Shown: positions 1 through 9,395, counted from the first letter of the stretch. The stretch: 64,000 nt of DNA from Bacillota bacterium (GCA_023390335.1 JAEWCZ010000053.1:248001-312000), one strand, 5' to 3'. The notes: generated by a model not told the origin, from the letters alone. Program-made: numbers and translations.

Positions 1-399
1 TATACAGCGTTTGCCATACCGATGGCATTACTGATTTTTTCAGGGTTTATGGGTTCCATTCCCAGGGAAATGGAAGAGGCTGCATGTATAGACGGCTGCA
101 GTATCTATAAAATATTTTTCACAATCATACTTCCACTCATGAGACCGGCAATTGCTACAGTAACAATCTTTACATTCCTTCAGGCCTGGAATGAGCTGAT
201 GTATGCTGTTGTGTTCATAAGTGATGCTAAATTCAAGACACTCACAGTTGGTATTCAGTCTCTGGCAGGACAATATACTACCGAATGGGGACCTATAGGT
301 GCCGGACTGATGGTTGCTACAATTCCAACCCTTATTATTTATGCAATAATGAGTAAAAAGGTTCAGGATAGTCTTGTTGTTGGAGCGGTAAAAGGCTAA
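1..399 (+). CDS. Sugar ABC transporter permease, C-terminal part (MalG type)
   Basis: This is the C-terminal part of a membrane permease of a carbohydrate ABC importer; the reading frame is open to the window edge, so the start is missing. The cytoplasmic EAA loop that docks on the ATPase is clear: EEAACIDG at about residues 25-32 of the visible part, followed by the ILPL and P residues. Hydrophobic segments flank it and the protein ends in a short basic-polar tail, as in MalG/CUT1 permeases. A GH3 glycosidase follows 94 bases downstream on the same strand, so the substrate is probably an oligosaccharide from plant polysaccharide. The sugar itself cannot be told from this fragment. Confidence 0.9.
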   Translation, partial: YTAFAIPMALLIFSGFMGSIPREMEEAACIDGCSIYKIFFTIILPLMRPAIATVTIFTFLQAWNELMYAVVFISDAKFKTLTVGIQSLAGQYTTEWGPIGAGLMVATIPTLIIYAIMSKKVQDSLVVGAVKG

Positions 400-414
400 A
401 ATACTTTATAATAT

Positions 415-447
415 CACTTGGTATCCTGTATAATGGGATATTAAGTG
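415..447 (+). promoter_or_regulatory. Stem-loop between sugar permease and GH3 gene
   Basis: The segments CACTT (415-419) and TATCC (422-426) pair with GGATA (436-440) and AAGTG (443-447), leaving a small internal loop. No T-run follows directly, so this may be a processing or mRNA-stabilising hairpin, or a partial terminator between the transporter and the glycosidase. Confidence 0.4.
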
Positions 448-493
448 GTGTTATATTATTAAACGCATAAATGCGGATTGTGGAGGTTGGAAA

Positions 494-2632
494 ATGGAAA
501 AACCAAAATATTTGGACAAGAGCCTTTCATTCAAGGAAAGGGCAGAAGATCTTGTATCGAGAATGACATTGGAAGAAAAAGCTTCACAACTTAGGTACGA
601 TGCACAACCTGTTGAAAGACTGGGAGTTCCCAGATATAACTGGTGGAATGAAGCTCTGCATGGAGTTGCAAGAGCGGGCATTGCAACAGTATTTCCACAG
701 GCCATAGGAATGGCAGCAATATTTGATGATGAATTTCTTAAAGAAGTTGCAGATGTAATTGCAACAGAAGGAAGAGCTAAATACAATGAGAACACCAAAA
801 AAGGTGACAGGGATATATATAAAGGTATAACCTTCTGGTCACCAAATGTTAATATATTCAGAGATCCAAGGTGGGGACGAGGACATGAAACCTATGGAGA
901 AGATCCATACCTGACTTCCAGACTTGGGGTTGCATTTGTAAAAGGCTTGCAGGGAGATGGAAAATATCTTAAAACTGCTGCCTGTGCAAAGCACTATGCA
1001 GTTCATAGCGGGCCTGAGGACGACAGACATCACTTTGATGCAGTTGTTTCACAAAAGGATCTGTACGAAACATACCTTCCTGCTTTTGAAGCACTTGTTA
1101 AGGAAGCAAAGGTTGAATCAGTAATGGGAGCCTACAATAGAACAAACGGAGAACCCTGCAACGGAAGTAAAACTCTCTTAAAAGATATTTTGAGAGACGG
1201 ATGGGGCTTCGATGGACATGTCGTTTCAGATTGCTGGGCAATTAAGGATTTCCACGAAGGACACGGAGTTACCAAGACACCAACAGAATCTGTTGCACTT
1301 GCATTAAAGAGTGGTTGCGACCTTAACTGCGGAAATATGTATCTACTTATTCTACTTGCACTTAAAGAGGGCAGAATAACAGAGGAGGATATAGATCGTG
1401 CAGCTATCAGACTTATGACAACCAGAATGAAGTTGGGTATGTTTGATGATGACTGTGAATTTGATAAAATTCCTTATGAAGTAAACGATTCAATAGAACA
1501 CAATAAACTTTCACAAGAAGCTGCAAAAAAATCAATGGTATTGCTTAAAAACGACGGATTATTACCATTGGATAGCAAAAACATTAAAAATATAGCTGTT
1601 ATCGGGCCAAACGCAGACAGCACTTTGGCACTTCGAGCAAACTACAGCGGAACCCCATCTCAAAACATTACTATCCTTGACGGAGTACGCAAAAGAGTGT
1701 CTGAGGATACAAGGGTTTGGTACTCAGTGGGTAGCCACCTTTTCATGAACAGAGAAGAGGATCTTGCGCAACCTGACGACAGACTGCAAGAGGCTGTATC
1801 TATGGCAGAGAGAAGTGATGTAGTTGTTCTGTGCCTTGGACTTGACGCATCGGTAGAAGGAGAACAAAACGATCAGGGTACCGCAATACTTGATGCAGGA
1901 GGAGACAAGGCGGATCTCAATCTGCCTGAATCCCAAAGAAAACTGCTTAATGCGGTTCTTGCAACAGGCAAGCCTACTATCGTAGCATTGCTCTCAGGAA
2001 GTGCTTTGTCAATTGGCGAAGCAGCAGACAAGGCAGCAGCCATAGTTCAGTGCTGGTATCCGGGATCAAGGGGCGGTCTTGCATTCGCAGAAATGATATT
2101 CGGAGATTATTCTCCTGCAGGAAGACTTCCTGTTACTTTCTACAAATCTACAGAAGAGCTCCCTCCATTTGCAGACTACTCAATGGAGAACAGAACCTAC
2201 AAGTATATGAAGGGTGAAGCTCTGTATCCATTTGGATTCGGCTTATCCTATACAAGTTTTGAATACTCCAATATAGTGTGTCCTCAGACTGTAAATAATG
2301 GAGAGGGCCTGTCTTTATCAGTAGATGTACAAAATACAGGTAGCGTTGATTCAGATGAAGTTGTTCAGATTTATATAAAGGATATGGAAGCTTCAGTAAG
2401 AGTCCCTAAACATAGCCTTTGCGGGTTTAAACGAATACATCTAAAGAGCGGTGAAAAGAAAACGGTGACTTTCGAAATAGATTCAAGTGCTATGACCGTA
2501 GTTGACGAAGCAGGAAAACGTTGCATTGAAAATGGTGAGTTCACATTGTACGTTGGCGGATCACAACCCGATAAGGTAAGCGAGAGATTATCGGGCAAGA
2601 AGCCAGTGGAAGTAGTGTTTAATGTAAAATAA
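494..2632 (+). CDS. Glycoside hydrolase family 3 (beta-xylosidase/beta-glucosidase type)
   Basis: A 712-residue retaining glycosidase that removes sugars from the non-reducing ends of short oligosaccharides. The N-terminal (beta/alpha)8 domain contains RDPRWGRGHETYGEDP (about 124-138), the conserved KH pair (about 166-167) and VVSDCWAI, with Asp246 as the likely nucleophile. The alpha/beta sandwich domain begins near residue 365 (NIAVIGPNAD) and a fibronectin-III-like domain ends the protein. There is no signal peptide, so it should act in the cytosol on imported oligosaccharides, which fits the sugar ABC permease just upstream. The start follows a good GGAGG site. The overall pattern resembles bacterial GH3 xylosidases more than glucosidases, but specificity cannot be settled from sequence. 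Confidence 0.92.
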   Translation: MEKPKYLDKSLSFKERAEDLVSRMTLEEKASQLRYDAQPVERLGVPRYNWWNEALHGVARAGIATVFPQAIGMAAIFDDEFLKEVADVIATEGRAKYNENTKKGDRDIYKGITFWSPNVNIFRDPRWGRGHETYGEDPYLTSRLGVAFVKGLQGDGKYLKTAACAKHYAVHSGPEDDRHHFDAVVSQKDLYETYLPAFEALVKEAKVESVMGAYNRTNGEPCNGSKTLLKDILRDGWGFDGHVVSDCWAIKDFHEGHGVTKTPTESVALALKSGCDLNCGNMYLLILLALKEGRITEEDIDRAAIRLMTTRMKLGMFDDDCEFDKIPYEVNDSIEHNKLSQEAAKKSMVLLKNDGLLPLDSKNIKNIAVIGPNADSTLALRANYSGTPSQNITILDGVRKRVSEDTRVWYSVGSHLFMNREEDLAQPDDRLQEAVSMAERSDVVVLCLGLDASVEGEQNDQGTAILDAGGDKADLNLPESQRKLLNAVLATGKPTIVALLSGSALSIGEAADKAAAIVQCWYPGSRGGLAFAEMIFGDYSPAGRLPVTFYKSTEELPPFADYSMENRTYKYMKGEALYPFGFGLSYTSFEYSNIVCPQTVNNGEGLSLSVDVQNTGSVDSDEVVQIYIKDMEASVRVPKHSLCGFKRIHLKSGEKKTVTFEIDSSAMTVVDEAGKRCIENGEFTLYVGGSQPDKVSERLSGKKPVEVVFNVK

Positions 2633-2654
2633 TGTAAGTATATAAAAATAACTT

Positions 2655-2750
2655 GGGGTTGTTGCAAAACTTAATTTTTGTCTTTTCTAGCCATACGTGA
2701 GTACAGGTGTTAAAACAAAAAAACTTTCTGTTTTGCAACAACCTCTTTTT
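2655..2750. repeat. Hairpin element copy 1, GGTTGTTGCAAAAC inverted ends
   Basis: A perfect 14-bp inverted repeat, GGTTGTTGCAAAAC at 2657-2670 and its complement at 2730-2743, encloses about 60 bases and is followed by CTTTTTT. It begins 22 bases after the GH3 stop codon and can act as an intrinsic terminator. Its ends and several interior blocks (TTAATTTTT, ATACGTGAGTA, AAAACTTTCTG) recur in the element at 53329-53475. AGTACAGGT recurs in the element at 48315-48598. Confidence 0.8.
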
Positions 2751-2940
2751 TGTATTCCAATTGATTAAATTGCGAATTTGCCATGGAAAAAATGGTACTT
2801 CACATCTATAATATCCAGTATTGTATAAAATTACCAAAAAGAATTATAATAGAAGATAGAATACATGTTATAAACTGGCCTCTAAAGGAGCGGGAAAGTA
2901 TTATAAAAAAACAATAGTTTAATCGAAAGGTGTAACTTAT

Positions 2941-4092
2941 ATGATATCTAAATATATGATATCCCAATTTGGATCAAACAATTGTAGTGAATACTTTTTA
3001 ACAATTGAAGTACCACCTGCCGGACATTCTTTTCTTAAAATTGTAGACTCAATATTTAATAATTTTGATAATGTGTGCAAAGAAAAAAAGTTGGGTATTA
3101 AGTTCTTAATCTATATAAAAATTTATCTTAGTGATATTTCAAATCAGGCAGATTACATATGTAAGTATATGGAACAAAATTACAAGGATATATTTTATAT
3201 CCTTGTAGGTCAAACTCCGGCTTCAGGTGCCAAAGCAGCTATTGAAGCATATTTTTGTAAGCCGGAAAACAATTTCAAAATAGAAAGAGACAATTCATTA
3301 AATAAAGTAGTGGTAAGCCATGGACAGTATTTAACTATATTCGGCAATTTGACAACTGATTTAAAGAGCAATTCATATGAACAAACAGAAGAGTTGCTTA
3401 AAAACCTTTCATGCCAATTGTCGGAACTAGGCGGAAATATCAAAGAAAATACCTTGCGTACATGGTTCTATATTAGGGATATAGATAACAATTATCATGG
3501 CATGGTTAGAAGCAGAAGAGAGTTATTTGAAAAAGAAAATATGACAAAGGAAACTCATTTTATTGCTTCTACGGGAATCGGCGGGTGCGGTCCCTTGCCG
3601 TTCAGTCTGGTGCAGCTGAGTTATATTTTAAACTTTGGTTTACAAAAAGAGCAGATAGAATATATGTCTGCTCCTGAGAACATGAATCCTACACATGAAT
3701 ACGGTGTTACCTTTGAACGGGGAACAAAAGTAACCTATGGGGATAGGTCTCACTATTATATATCAGGAACAGCAAGTATAGATAATAAGGGAAACATAGT
3801 ATTCCAAAATGATGTTTTAAAGCAAACGGAAAGAGCTTTAATAAATATTAAAGCCTTATTGAGTGGATATAATGCAGATATTGATGATTTGAAAATAATG
3901 ATAGTTTACCTAAGGGATTACTCAGATTATCAGGTGGTAAATAACTACCTAAAAGGGCGTTTTAATGGCAGTATTCCCTACATAATTCTAAATGCACCTG
4001 TTTGCAGACCCGGTTGGTTGGTTGAAATAGAAGGTATTGCGATAAATAATCACAAGAATGACATGTATGAAGACTTTTGCAGTCTAGTATAA
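2941..4092 (+). CDS. Two-domain RidA/chorismatase-like protein
   Basis: A 383-residue protein with two RidA (YjgF) fold regions, about 15-115 and 190-375. The second carries CRPGWLVEIEGIA near the C-terminus, which matches the RidA signature with its substrate-binding Arg and catalytic Glu. The middle segment, TWFYIRDID followed by an Arg-rich helix and STGIGG, resembles the FkbO/Hyg5 chorismatase family, which also has two RidA-like domains. Chorismatases hydrolyse or rearrange chorismate; simple RidA proteins deaminate enamines and imines. Which activity applies here is unknown. The gene stands alone with its own RBS (AAAGGTG). No biosynthetic gene cluster surrounds it. Confidence 0.65.
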   Translation: MISKYMISQFGSNNCSEYFLTIEVPPAGHSFLKIVDSIFNNFDNVCKEKKLGIKFLIYIKIYLSDISNQADYICKYMEQNYKDIFYILVGQTPASGAKAAIEAYFCKPENNFKIERDNSLNKVVVSHGQYLTIFGNLTTDLKSNSYEQTEELLKNLSCQLSELGGNIKENTLRTWFYIRDIDNNYHGMVRSRRELFEKENMTKETHFIASTGIGGCGPLPFSLVQLSYILNFGLQKEQIEYMSAPENMNPTHEYGVTFERGTKVTYGDRSHYYISGTASIDNKGNIVFQNDVLKQTERALINIKALLSGYNADIDDLKIMIVYLRDYSDYQVVNNYLKGRFNGSIPYIILNAPVCRPGWLVEIEGIAINNHKNDMYEDFCSLV

Positions 4093-4313
4093 AAAATGGA
4101 TATCCCCTTAATTATTAGGTATCATAATACATGACAGATTTATGCAAATACTAAAGTAAATCAATATAGGTTAGTAACCTGAATATGCTTATAATCATGA
4201 GTTTGAACGACATTATTAGTTTACATGGCAGATAAATAGTGATACAATTAACAAAAAATAAACAGATAAATGTAATCTGTCACAAATTATGGTATTAAGG
4301 AGATTTCTATTGT

Positions 4314-6350
4314 ATGAATGATCAGAAAGAAATAAGTACTAATTCAATAGATGAATTTGATATATCAGATTCAAGACCCAAATTCCCAAAACGTGCTATT
4401 GTAACCGCGGGTATGCCATATGGAAATAAAGAACTTCATCTTGGACATATTGGTGGGGTTTTTATACACGCAGATACCTATGCTCGTTTTCTTAAAGACC
4501 GTATTGGAAAAGAAAATGTAATCTTTGTGTCGGGGACTGACTGCTATGGTTCTCCTATATTGGAATACTATCGCAAATTGGTTGAAGGCGGGGCTTTTGA
4601 TGGTACTATAGATGAATTTGTTACGTATAATCATATAAAACAAAAAGAAGTACTTGATTCATATCAAATTGACATAAGTTTGTTTGCAGCTTCGGCCTTG
4701 GGACGTGCGGCCGAGATTCATCAAAAAGTTTCTTCTGATTTTATAAATAAACTATATTCAAACGGACATCTTAAAAAGATTACTACATCCCAGTTCTATG
4801 ATCCAGAGCTTGGTGTTTTTCTTAATGGCCGTCAGGTTGTAGGACAATGCCCGATAGCAGGATGTTCCTCAGAAAGAGGCTATGCAGATGAATGTTCACT
4901 GGGCCATCAGTACATGCCCATAGATTTAATTAATCCTAAGAGTACTCTTTCGGGCAAAAAACCTGAGATGAGAGATGTAACCAACTGGTACTTTGAACTT
5001 GATGAGTTCCACGATTTTCTCACCCAATGGGTAAGCCAATTGGAACTGGACAAAAGCTCAAGAAAATTTGTAATCAAAAGCATTGGAGAGTTTTTGGAGC
5101 CACCAGCCATTTATGTAAAAAGAGACCAAATGGACGTAGTGGATTCAATCAAGGAGAAACTTCCTGTATACGAATTAAACGACGAAAAGAACAAGTCATC
5201 AGTGCTTCTGGTTTTTAAAAATCTTGCAGAGAGAGAAGCGGCGTGTCTGGTACTTGCTGAAAACGGTGTTCGTTTCCGTACCGGAAAAACCCTAGTACCT
5301 TTCAGATTGACAGGTAATGTTTCATGGGGAGTTCCTTCGCCTGTATTAGAGGATATGAAGGATTTAACCATATGGGTATGGCCCGAATCCCTTTGGGCTC
5401 CAATATCGTTTACAATGACATATCTGGAGCAACAGAAGGCAGACACAAATGCATGGAAGGATTGGTGGTGCTCTAAAGAGGCTCAGGTATATCAATTTAT
5501 TGGTGAAGATAATATCTATTTCTATGGGCCTGTCGAAATGGCTATGTTTATGGGATGTCAGGGCAAAGAGGTGTCGGCTAATCCTCCGGAAGGTGATTTG
5601 CAGCTGCCTAAACTGATATGTAATAACCATGTATTGTTTTTAAATAAAAAAGCCAGCAGCAGCAGTGAGATTAAGCCACCAAAGGCTGATGAACTGCTAA
5701 ATCACTATACATTTGAGCAATTAAGAGCTCATTTCCTTAGTCTTGGATTAGGAATCAAAAGTGTAGGTTTCCAGCCTAAACCGTTCAATCCTAATGCCAA
5801 TGAAAAGGACAGCGACCCTGTACTAAAAGAAGGAAACCTACTGGCAAATGTATTTAACAGGGCTGTAAGGTCATGTTTCTATACAGCTCAGAAGTATTAT
5901 GAAGGTAAAGTGCCTGTTGCTGAAGTAAGTAGTGAGATTATTGAGGAATCCAAAAAGACCATTATTGAATACGAAAGATTGATGTATAAAACGGATTTCC
6001 ATTTGGTTATGAGCCTTATGGACAGCTACATCAGAAACATTAATAAATACTGGTCCAAGTATATTAAGCAGGCAGAGCAGGATAATGATGAAGAACTCAG
6101 AACAAAGGTGTTGGTTGATGCTTTGCATATGGTGAGAACTGCAACTGTTCTTATGCATCCTATTGCACCTAAGGGAACAGAGATGATACTTGAATATCTA
6201 AACCTTGGCGAAGAATTCTGGAATTGGGATCGTATATTTGATACCATTTATGATTTTATGGAGGACCCTGAAAATCACAAACTCAAGTTCCTGGAACCAA
6301 GAGTAGATTTTTTTGAAAAGCATCCAAGCCAGTTACAAGAAAAAAGCTAA
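4314..6350 (+). CDS. Methionyl-tRNA synthetase-like class I aaRS, KMSKS loop not recognisable
   Basis: A 678-residue protein of the methionyl-tRNA synthetase family. It has the HIGH motif as HLGHIGG (about 41-47), a Cys-containing knuckle region with CPIAGC near residue 183, the LINPKSTLSG and NWYFEL segments typical of MetRS, and a helical anticodon-binding-like C-terminus. At the place expected for KMSKS, after NNHVLFLN, the sequence reads KKASSSSEIK, with no KMSKS. A canonical anticodon-domain PW motif is not seen either. It may be an unusual MetRS paralogue or a moonlighting protein. The RBS AAGGAG lies upstream of the ATG. No T-box leader is visible. A second, canonical metG elsewhere in the genome would be expected. 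Confidence 0.75.
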   Translation: MNDQKEISTNSIDEFDISDSRPKFPKRAIVTAGMPYGNKELHLGHIGGVFIHADTYARFLKDRIGKENVIFVSGTDCYGSPILEYYRKLVEGGAFDGTIDEFVTYNHIKQKEVLDSYQIDISLFAASALGRAAEIHQKVSSDFINKLYSNGHLKKITTSQFYDPELGVFLNGRQVVGQCPIAGCSSERGYADECSLGHQYMPIDLINPKSTLSGKKPEMRDVTNWYFELDEFHDFLTQWVSQLELDKSSRKFVIKSIGEFLEPPAIYVKRDQMDVVDSIKEKLPVYELNDEKNKSSVLLVFKNLAEREAACLVLAENGVRFRTGKTLVPFRLTGNVSWGVPSPVLEDMKDLTIWVWPESLWAPISFTMTYLEQQKADTNAWKDWWCSKEAQVYQFIGEDNIYFYGPVEMAMFMGCQGKEVSANPPEGDLQLPKLICNNHVLFLNKKASSSSEIKPPKADELLNHYTFEQLRAHFLSLGLGIKSVGFQPKPFNPNANEKDSDPVLKEGNLLANVFNRAVRSCFYTAQKYYEGKVPVAEVSSEIIEESKKTIIEYERLMYKTDFHLVMSLMDSYIRNINKYWSKYIKQAEQDNDEELRTKVLVDALHMVRTATVLMHPIAPKGTEMILEYLNLGEEFWNWDRIFDTIYDFMEDPENHKLKFLEPRVDFFEKHPSQLQEKS

Positions 6351-6424
6351 TTTTAAAGGTATATTTTTTATGGAACCTGTCAAAATATAATAGAAGTTAT
6401 TTTAACTTTAGGAGGTAAAACCTA

Positions 6425-6535
6425 ATGTCAAAAAAACAACAGCCTGATCAAAGAAAGGCAAGAGTTAAGACAAGTGCCGGACAGGTTCCGAATCCCGGTC
6501 AGAAGACGAATACAGAAGTTACTACTCCAAAATAA
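6425..6535 (+). CDS. Small basic protein, 36 residues
   Basis: A short gene that begins MSKKQQPDQRKARVK and ends TTPK. It has a strong RBS (AGGAGGT, 6 bases before the ATG) and is followed within 15 bases by an intrinsic terminator, so it looks like a real expressed unit. The protein is hydrophilic, rich in Lys, Gln, Pro and Thr, and contains no Cys, Trp or membrane segment. It may be co-transcribed with the MetRS-like gene 74 bases upstream. The family was not recognised; a small spore or nucleic-acid-binding protein is one guess. Confidence 0.6.
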   Translation: MSKKQQPDQRKARVKTSAGQVPNPGQKTNTEVTTPK

Positions 6536-6549
6536 AATTTAAATTAAAA

Positions 6550-6587
6550 AAGGCAAAACCAGCTAACTGCTGATTTTGCCTTTTTTT
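6550..6587 (+). terminator. Intrinsic terminator after small basic protein
   Basis: AGGCAAAA plus CAGC pairs with GCTG plus TTTTGCCT around a short loop, and is followed by seven T residues. Confidence 0.85.
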
Positions 6588-6812
6588 AATGCTCTGAAAT
6601 AATTACCACAAACATTTTAGTATTTAAATCCATATTGAAACATAAAAAACTTTATTTTAAAGAATACTGTAAATAAGCTTGATAATAGTAATAATTATGA
6701 TACAATATTCCTGTATTTTTGACAATTTTATTCAAAATCCGTCATAAAACTACTTTGTTTTTCAAAACATTGGTAATAAACTTATGGCGACATGATTTCA
6801 GGAGGGGAAATA

Positions 6813-8243
6813 ATGAGTTTTTTTGAAAGGCAATTTAAACTAAAGGAGAGTGGAACAAACGTTGCAACTGAAGCAATGGCTGGACTCACTACCTTTTTTA
6901 CAATGGCCTATGTGATTTTTGTAAACCCGACTATTCTGGGAGAGACAGGTATTCCTAAGGGTGGAGTTTATGTTGCAACAATACTTGCAGCAGTTGTAGG
7001 AACGCTTATTATGGGATTATTCGCTAATGTTCCATATGCACAGGCTCCGGGTATGGGGTTAAACGCATTTTTTACTTTTACGGTTGTATTCGGACTGGGA
7101 TACACTTGGCAGCAAGCTATGGCAATGGTGTTTATCTGCGGTATCATAAATATAATTATTACGGTAACTCAGGTAAGAAAATTGATTATTAAAGCGATTC
7201 CTGAATCGCTTCAGCTGGCTATTGGCGGGGGTATAGGATTATTTATCGCCTATATAGGATTCAAAAGTGCAGGATTTTTAAAGTTTACATCTGAAGGTAA
7301 GTCTTGGGACCCGCTTAAAATTATTGGAACTGATCCAAAATCCGCTACAGTTGTAGCAGACGGAGCAAATGTAGTTCCCGCTTTTGTAAATTTTACAAAC
7401 CCTGTAGCGCAAGTAGCACTGATTGGTCTTGTAATAACAGCTGTTTTAATGATTCTCAAATTAAAAAGTGCGATACTTATAGGTATAGTTGCATCTACTG
7501 TAATTGGTATTCCGTTACATGTAACTGATATTTCAATGTCCACGTCATACAAGGTAGCTGACGTTGCCCAAACAGCATTTAAGATGGACTTTGTAGGTCT
7601 GTTTAATGACCCGGGGAAATTGGCCCTTGTTTTGGTTACAATACTTGCATTCAGTTTATCGGATACCTTTGATACGATAGGAACCTTCATCGGGACAGGT
7701 CGTAAGAGCGGTATATTCGATGACAAGGATGAAGCTGAACTGTTTGCCGGAAAAGGCTTTAAGTCTAAAATGGATAAGGCACTTTTTGCAGATGCTATTG
7801 CTACATCCATTGGTGCTTTGTTTGGTACATCAAATACAACAACATATGTTGAAAGTGCAGCCGGTATAGGTGTTGGAGGAAGAACCGGTCTTACGTCAGT
7901 ATTTACTGCTATAATTTTTGCTTTATGCCTACTGTTTGCGCCCATTGCAGGAGTAATTCCCGCAGCTGCTACGGCACCGGCGTTGATAATTGTGGGTGTA
8001 CTGATGATGGGAAGCTTTGCAAAAATTAAATGGGAGGACTTTGATGAGGCTCTGCCAGCGTTCTTTACAGCTGCAGTAATGCCGTTTGCATACAGTATAT
8101 CAAGTGGTATCGCTTCCGGATTTATTATGTATGTGATTGTAAAGATATTCAAAGGAAAAGCAAAGACTGTACATCCTGTCATGTACATTGTAACGGGACT
8201 GTTTTTACTAAACTATCTGATAACTGCATTACTTAAACTTTAG
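6813..8243 (+). CDS. NCS2/AzgA-family purine permease
   Basis: A membrane permease of about 476 residues, close to the AzgA (adenine/guanine/hypoxanthine) branch of the nucleobase-cation symporter 2 superfamily. It begins SFFERQFKLKESGTNVATE, a typical N-terminus of this branch, and has NAFFTFTVV, the DTFDTIGT segment and GTSNTTTYVESAAGIGVGGRTGL, which are hallmarks of the family; about 12-14 hydrophobic helices follow. The start chosen is the ATG at 6813, because AGGAGGGG lies 5-6 bases before it; an earlier in-frame ATG at 6792 has no RBS. Single-gene unit closed by a strong terminator. Exact purine preference is not known. Confidence 0.88.
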   Translation: MSFFERQFKLKESGTNVATEAMAGLTTFFTMAYVIFVNPTILGETGIPKGGVYVATILAAVVGTLIMGLFANVPYAQAPGMGLNAFFTFTVVFGLGYTWQQAMAMVFICGIINIIITVTQVRKLIIKAIPESLQLAIGGGIGLFIAYIGFKSAGFLKFTSEGKSWDPLKIIGTDPKSATVVADGANVVPAFVNFTNPVAQVALIGLVITAVLMILKLKSAILIGIVASTVIGIPLHVTDISMSTSYKVADVAQTAFKMDFVGLFNDPGKLALVLVTILAFSLSDTFDTIGTFIGTGRKSGIFDDKDEAELFAGKGFKSKMDKALFADAIATSIGALFGTSNTTTYVESAAGIGVGGRTGLTSVFTAIIFALCLLFAPIAGVIPAAATAPALIIVGVLMMGSFAKIKWEDFDEALPAFFTAAVMPFAYSISSGIASGFIMYVIVKIFKGKAKTVHPVMYIVTGLFLLNYLITALLKL

Positions 8244-8263
8244 TTATATATTCCCCCACTTTT

Positions 8264-8319
8264 ACCCTTTGTATGAATGGTCGTATAATAAGACTGTTCA
8301 TACAAAGGGTAGTTTTTTT
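8264..8319 (+). terminator. Strong intrinsic terminator after purine permease
   Basis: A perfect 14-bp stem, ACCCTTTGTATGAA (8264-8277) with TTCATACAAAGGGT (8297-8310), is followed by AG and a run of T. Confidence 0.9.
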
Positions 8320-8383
8320 GTAAGCTGTATTATAAAATAAAAAGATACAATATATATATGGAAAATGGAAAGGAAAATCGCAT

Positions 8384-9343
8384 ATGCCGATAATTGACAT
8401 GCCATTGGCAGAATTGAAAAAGTATAATGGGATTAATCCGTGCCCACCGGATTTTGATGAATACTGGGATAAGGCAAAAGAAGAAATGGAATCAGTTGAT
8501 CCAAAGGTTGAACTTGTTCCGTCCAACTTTCAGGTGCCTTTTGCAGAATGTTTTGACCTCTATTTTACAGGGGTAAGAGGAGCAAGGGTACATGCTAAAT
8601 ATTTACGTCCAAAAGGCGGGAATGAACCACATCCTGCTATATTACAATTCCATGGTTACACAGGCAACAGCGGTGACTGGAATGACAAACTTAATTTTGT
8701 AGCAACGGGTTACTGCGTTGCAGCACTTGATGTTCGGGGTCAGGGAGGCTATTCCGAGGATTCGGGAAGCGTAAAGGGTGATACTGTCCACGGACATATA
8801 ATGAGGGGGCTTGACGATACGCCTGAAAATATGTTGTTCAGACATGTTTTTTTGGATGCAGCTCAACTGGCTAAAATAATAATGTCGTTGCCAGAGGTTG
8901 ATGAGAACAGAGTAGGGGCTATGGGATTTTCTCAGGGAGGAGCTTTGACTCTCGCATGTGCATCCTTGGAACCTCGAATCAAGAAGCTTGCACCGGTTTA
9001 TCCTTACCTGTGTGACTACAAAAGGGTTTGGGAAATGGATTTAGCAAAGGATGCATACAACGATATCAGGGATTACTTCAGATTCTTTGACCCACTTCAT
9101 GAGAGGGAAGATGAAGTATTCGAGAAGCTAGGGTATATAGATTTACAATACCTTGTCAGACGTATTAAAGGGGAGGTTCTTATGGGAGTAGGCCTGATGG
9201 ATAATATATGTCCGCCTTCAACTCAGTTCTCAGCTTACAATAAAATAACCTCCAAAAAGCAAATGTTGATTTATCCCGATTACGGACATGAAAACATACC
9301 GACTGTAATGGATAAAATATATCAATTTATGTTGGATTTGTAA
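8384..9343 (+). CDS. Carbohydrate esterase family 7 (acetyl xylan esterase/cephalosporin C deacetylase)
   Basis: A 319-residue alpha/beta hydrolase of family CE7, which removes acetyl groups from acetylated xylo-oligosaccharides and related esters. The family signatures are all visible: RGQ at about 118-120, the nucleophile elbow GFSQGG with Ser183, an acidic residue in GLMDNICPPS and the catalytic His in YGHEN close to the end. There is no signal peptide, so it should act inside the cell on imported oligomers, as other CE7 enzymes do. In this window it fits with the GH3 and uronate isomerase genes. It stands alone and shares a bidirectional terminator with the convergent ATPase gene. Confidence 0.9.
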   Translation: MPIIDMPLAELKKYNGINPCPPDFDEYWDKAKEEMESVDPKVELVPSNFQVPFAECFDLYFTGVRGARVHAKYLRPKGGNEPHPAILQFHGYTGNSGDWNDKLNFVATGYCVAALDVRGQGGYSEDSGSVKGDTVHGHIMRGLDDTPENMLFRHVFLDAAQLAKIIMSLPEVDENRVGAMGFSQGGALTLACASLEPRIKKLAPVYPYLCDYKRVWEMDLAKDAYNDIRDYFRFFDPLHEREDEVFEKLGYIDLQYLVRRIKGEVLMGVGLMDNICPPSTQFSAYNKITSKKQMLIYPDYGHENIPTVMDKIYQFMLDL

Positions 9344-9347
9344 AATA

Positions 9348-9395
9348 AAGGTACCCAGACTGACAGGTTAGTTCAAATTATCAGCCGGGTACCTT
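9348..9395. terminator. Bidirectional terminator between convergent genes
   Basis: AAGGTACCC (9348-9356) pairs with GGGTACCTT (9387-9395), with an inner CTGA/TCAG pairing. It lies between the CE7 stop and the end of the minus-strand ATPase gene. Confidence 0.75.

Noticed and set aside
4093..4313. Possible T-box leader before the MetRS-like gene
   Set aside because: The conserved T-box sequence (GGTGG-type) and a terminator/antiterminator pair were not found.
6600..6812. Possible purine riboswitch before the purine permease
   Set aside because: The conserved loop and J2/3 bases of the purine aptamer could not be found.
7250..8188. A 312-codon open frame on the minus strand opposite the purine permease gene
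   Set aside because: It is antisense to a well-conserved membrane protein, has no RBS and its translation (many Ile, Ser, Pro, Ala) is typical of a shadow frame.
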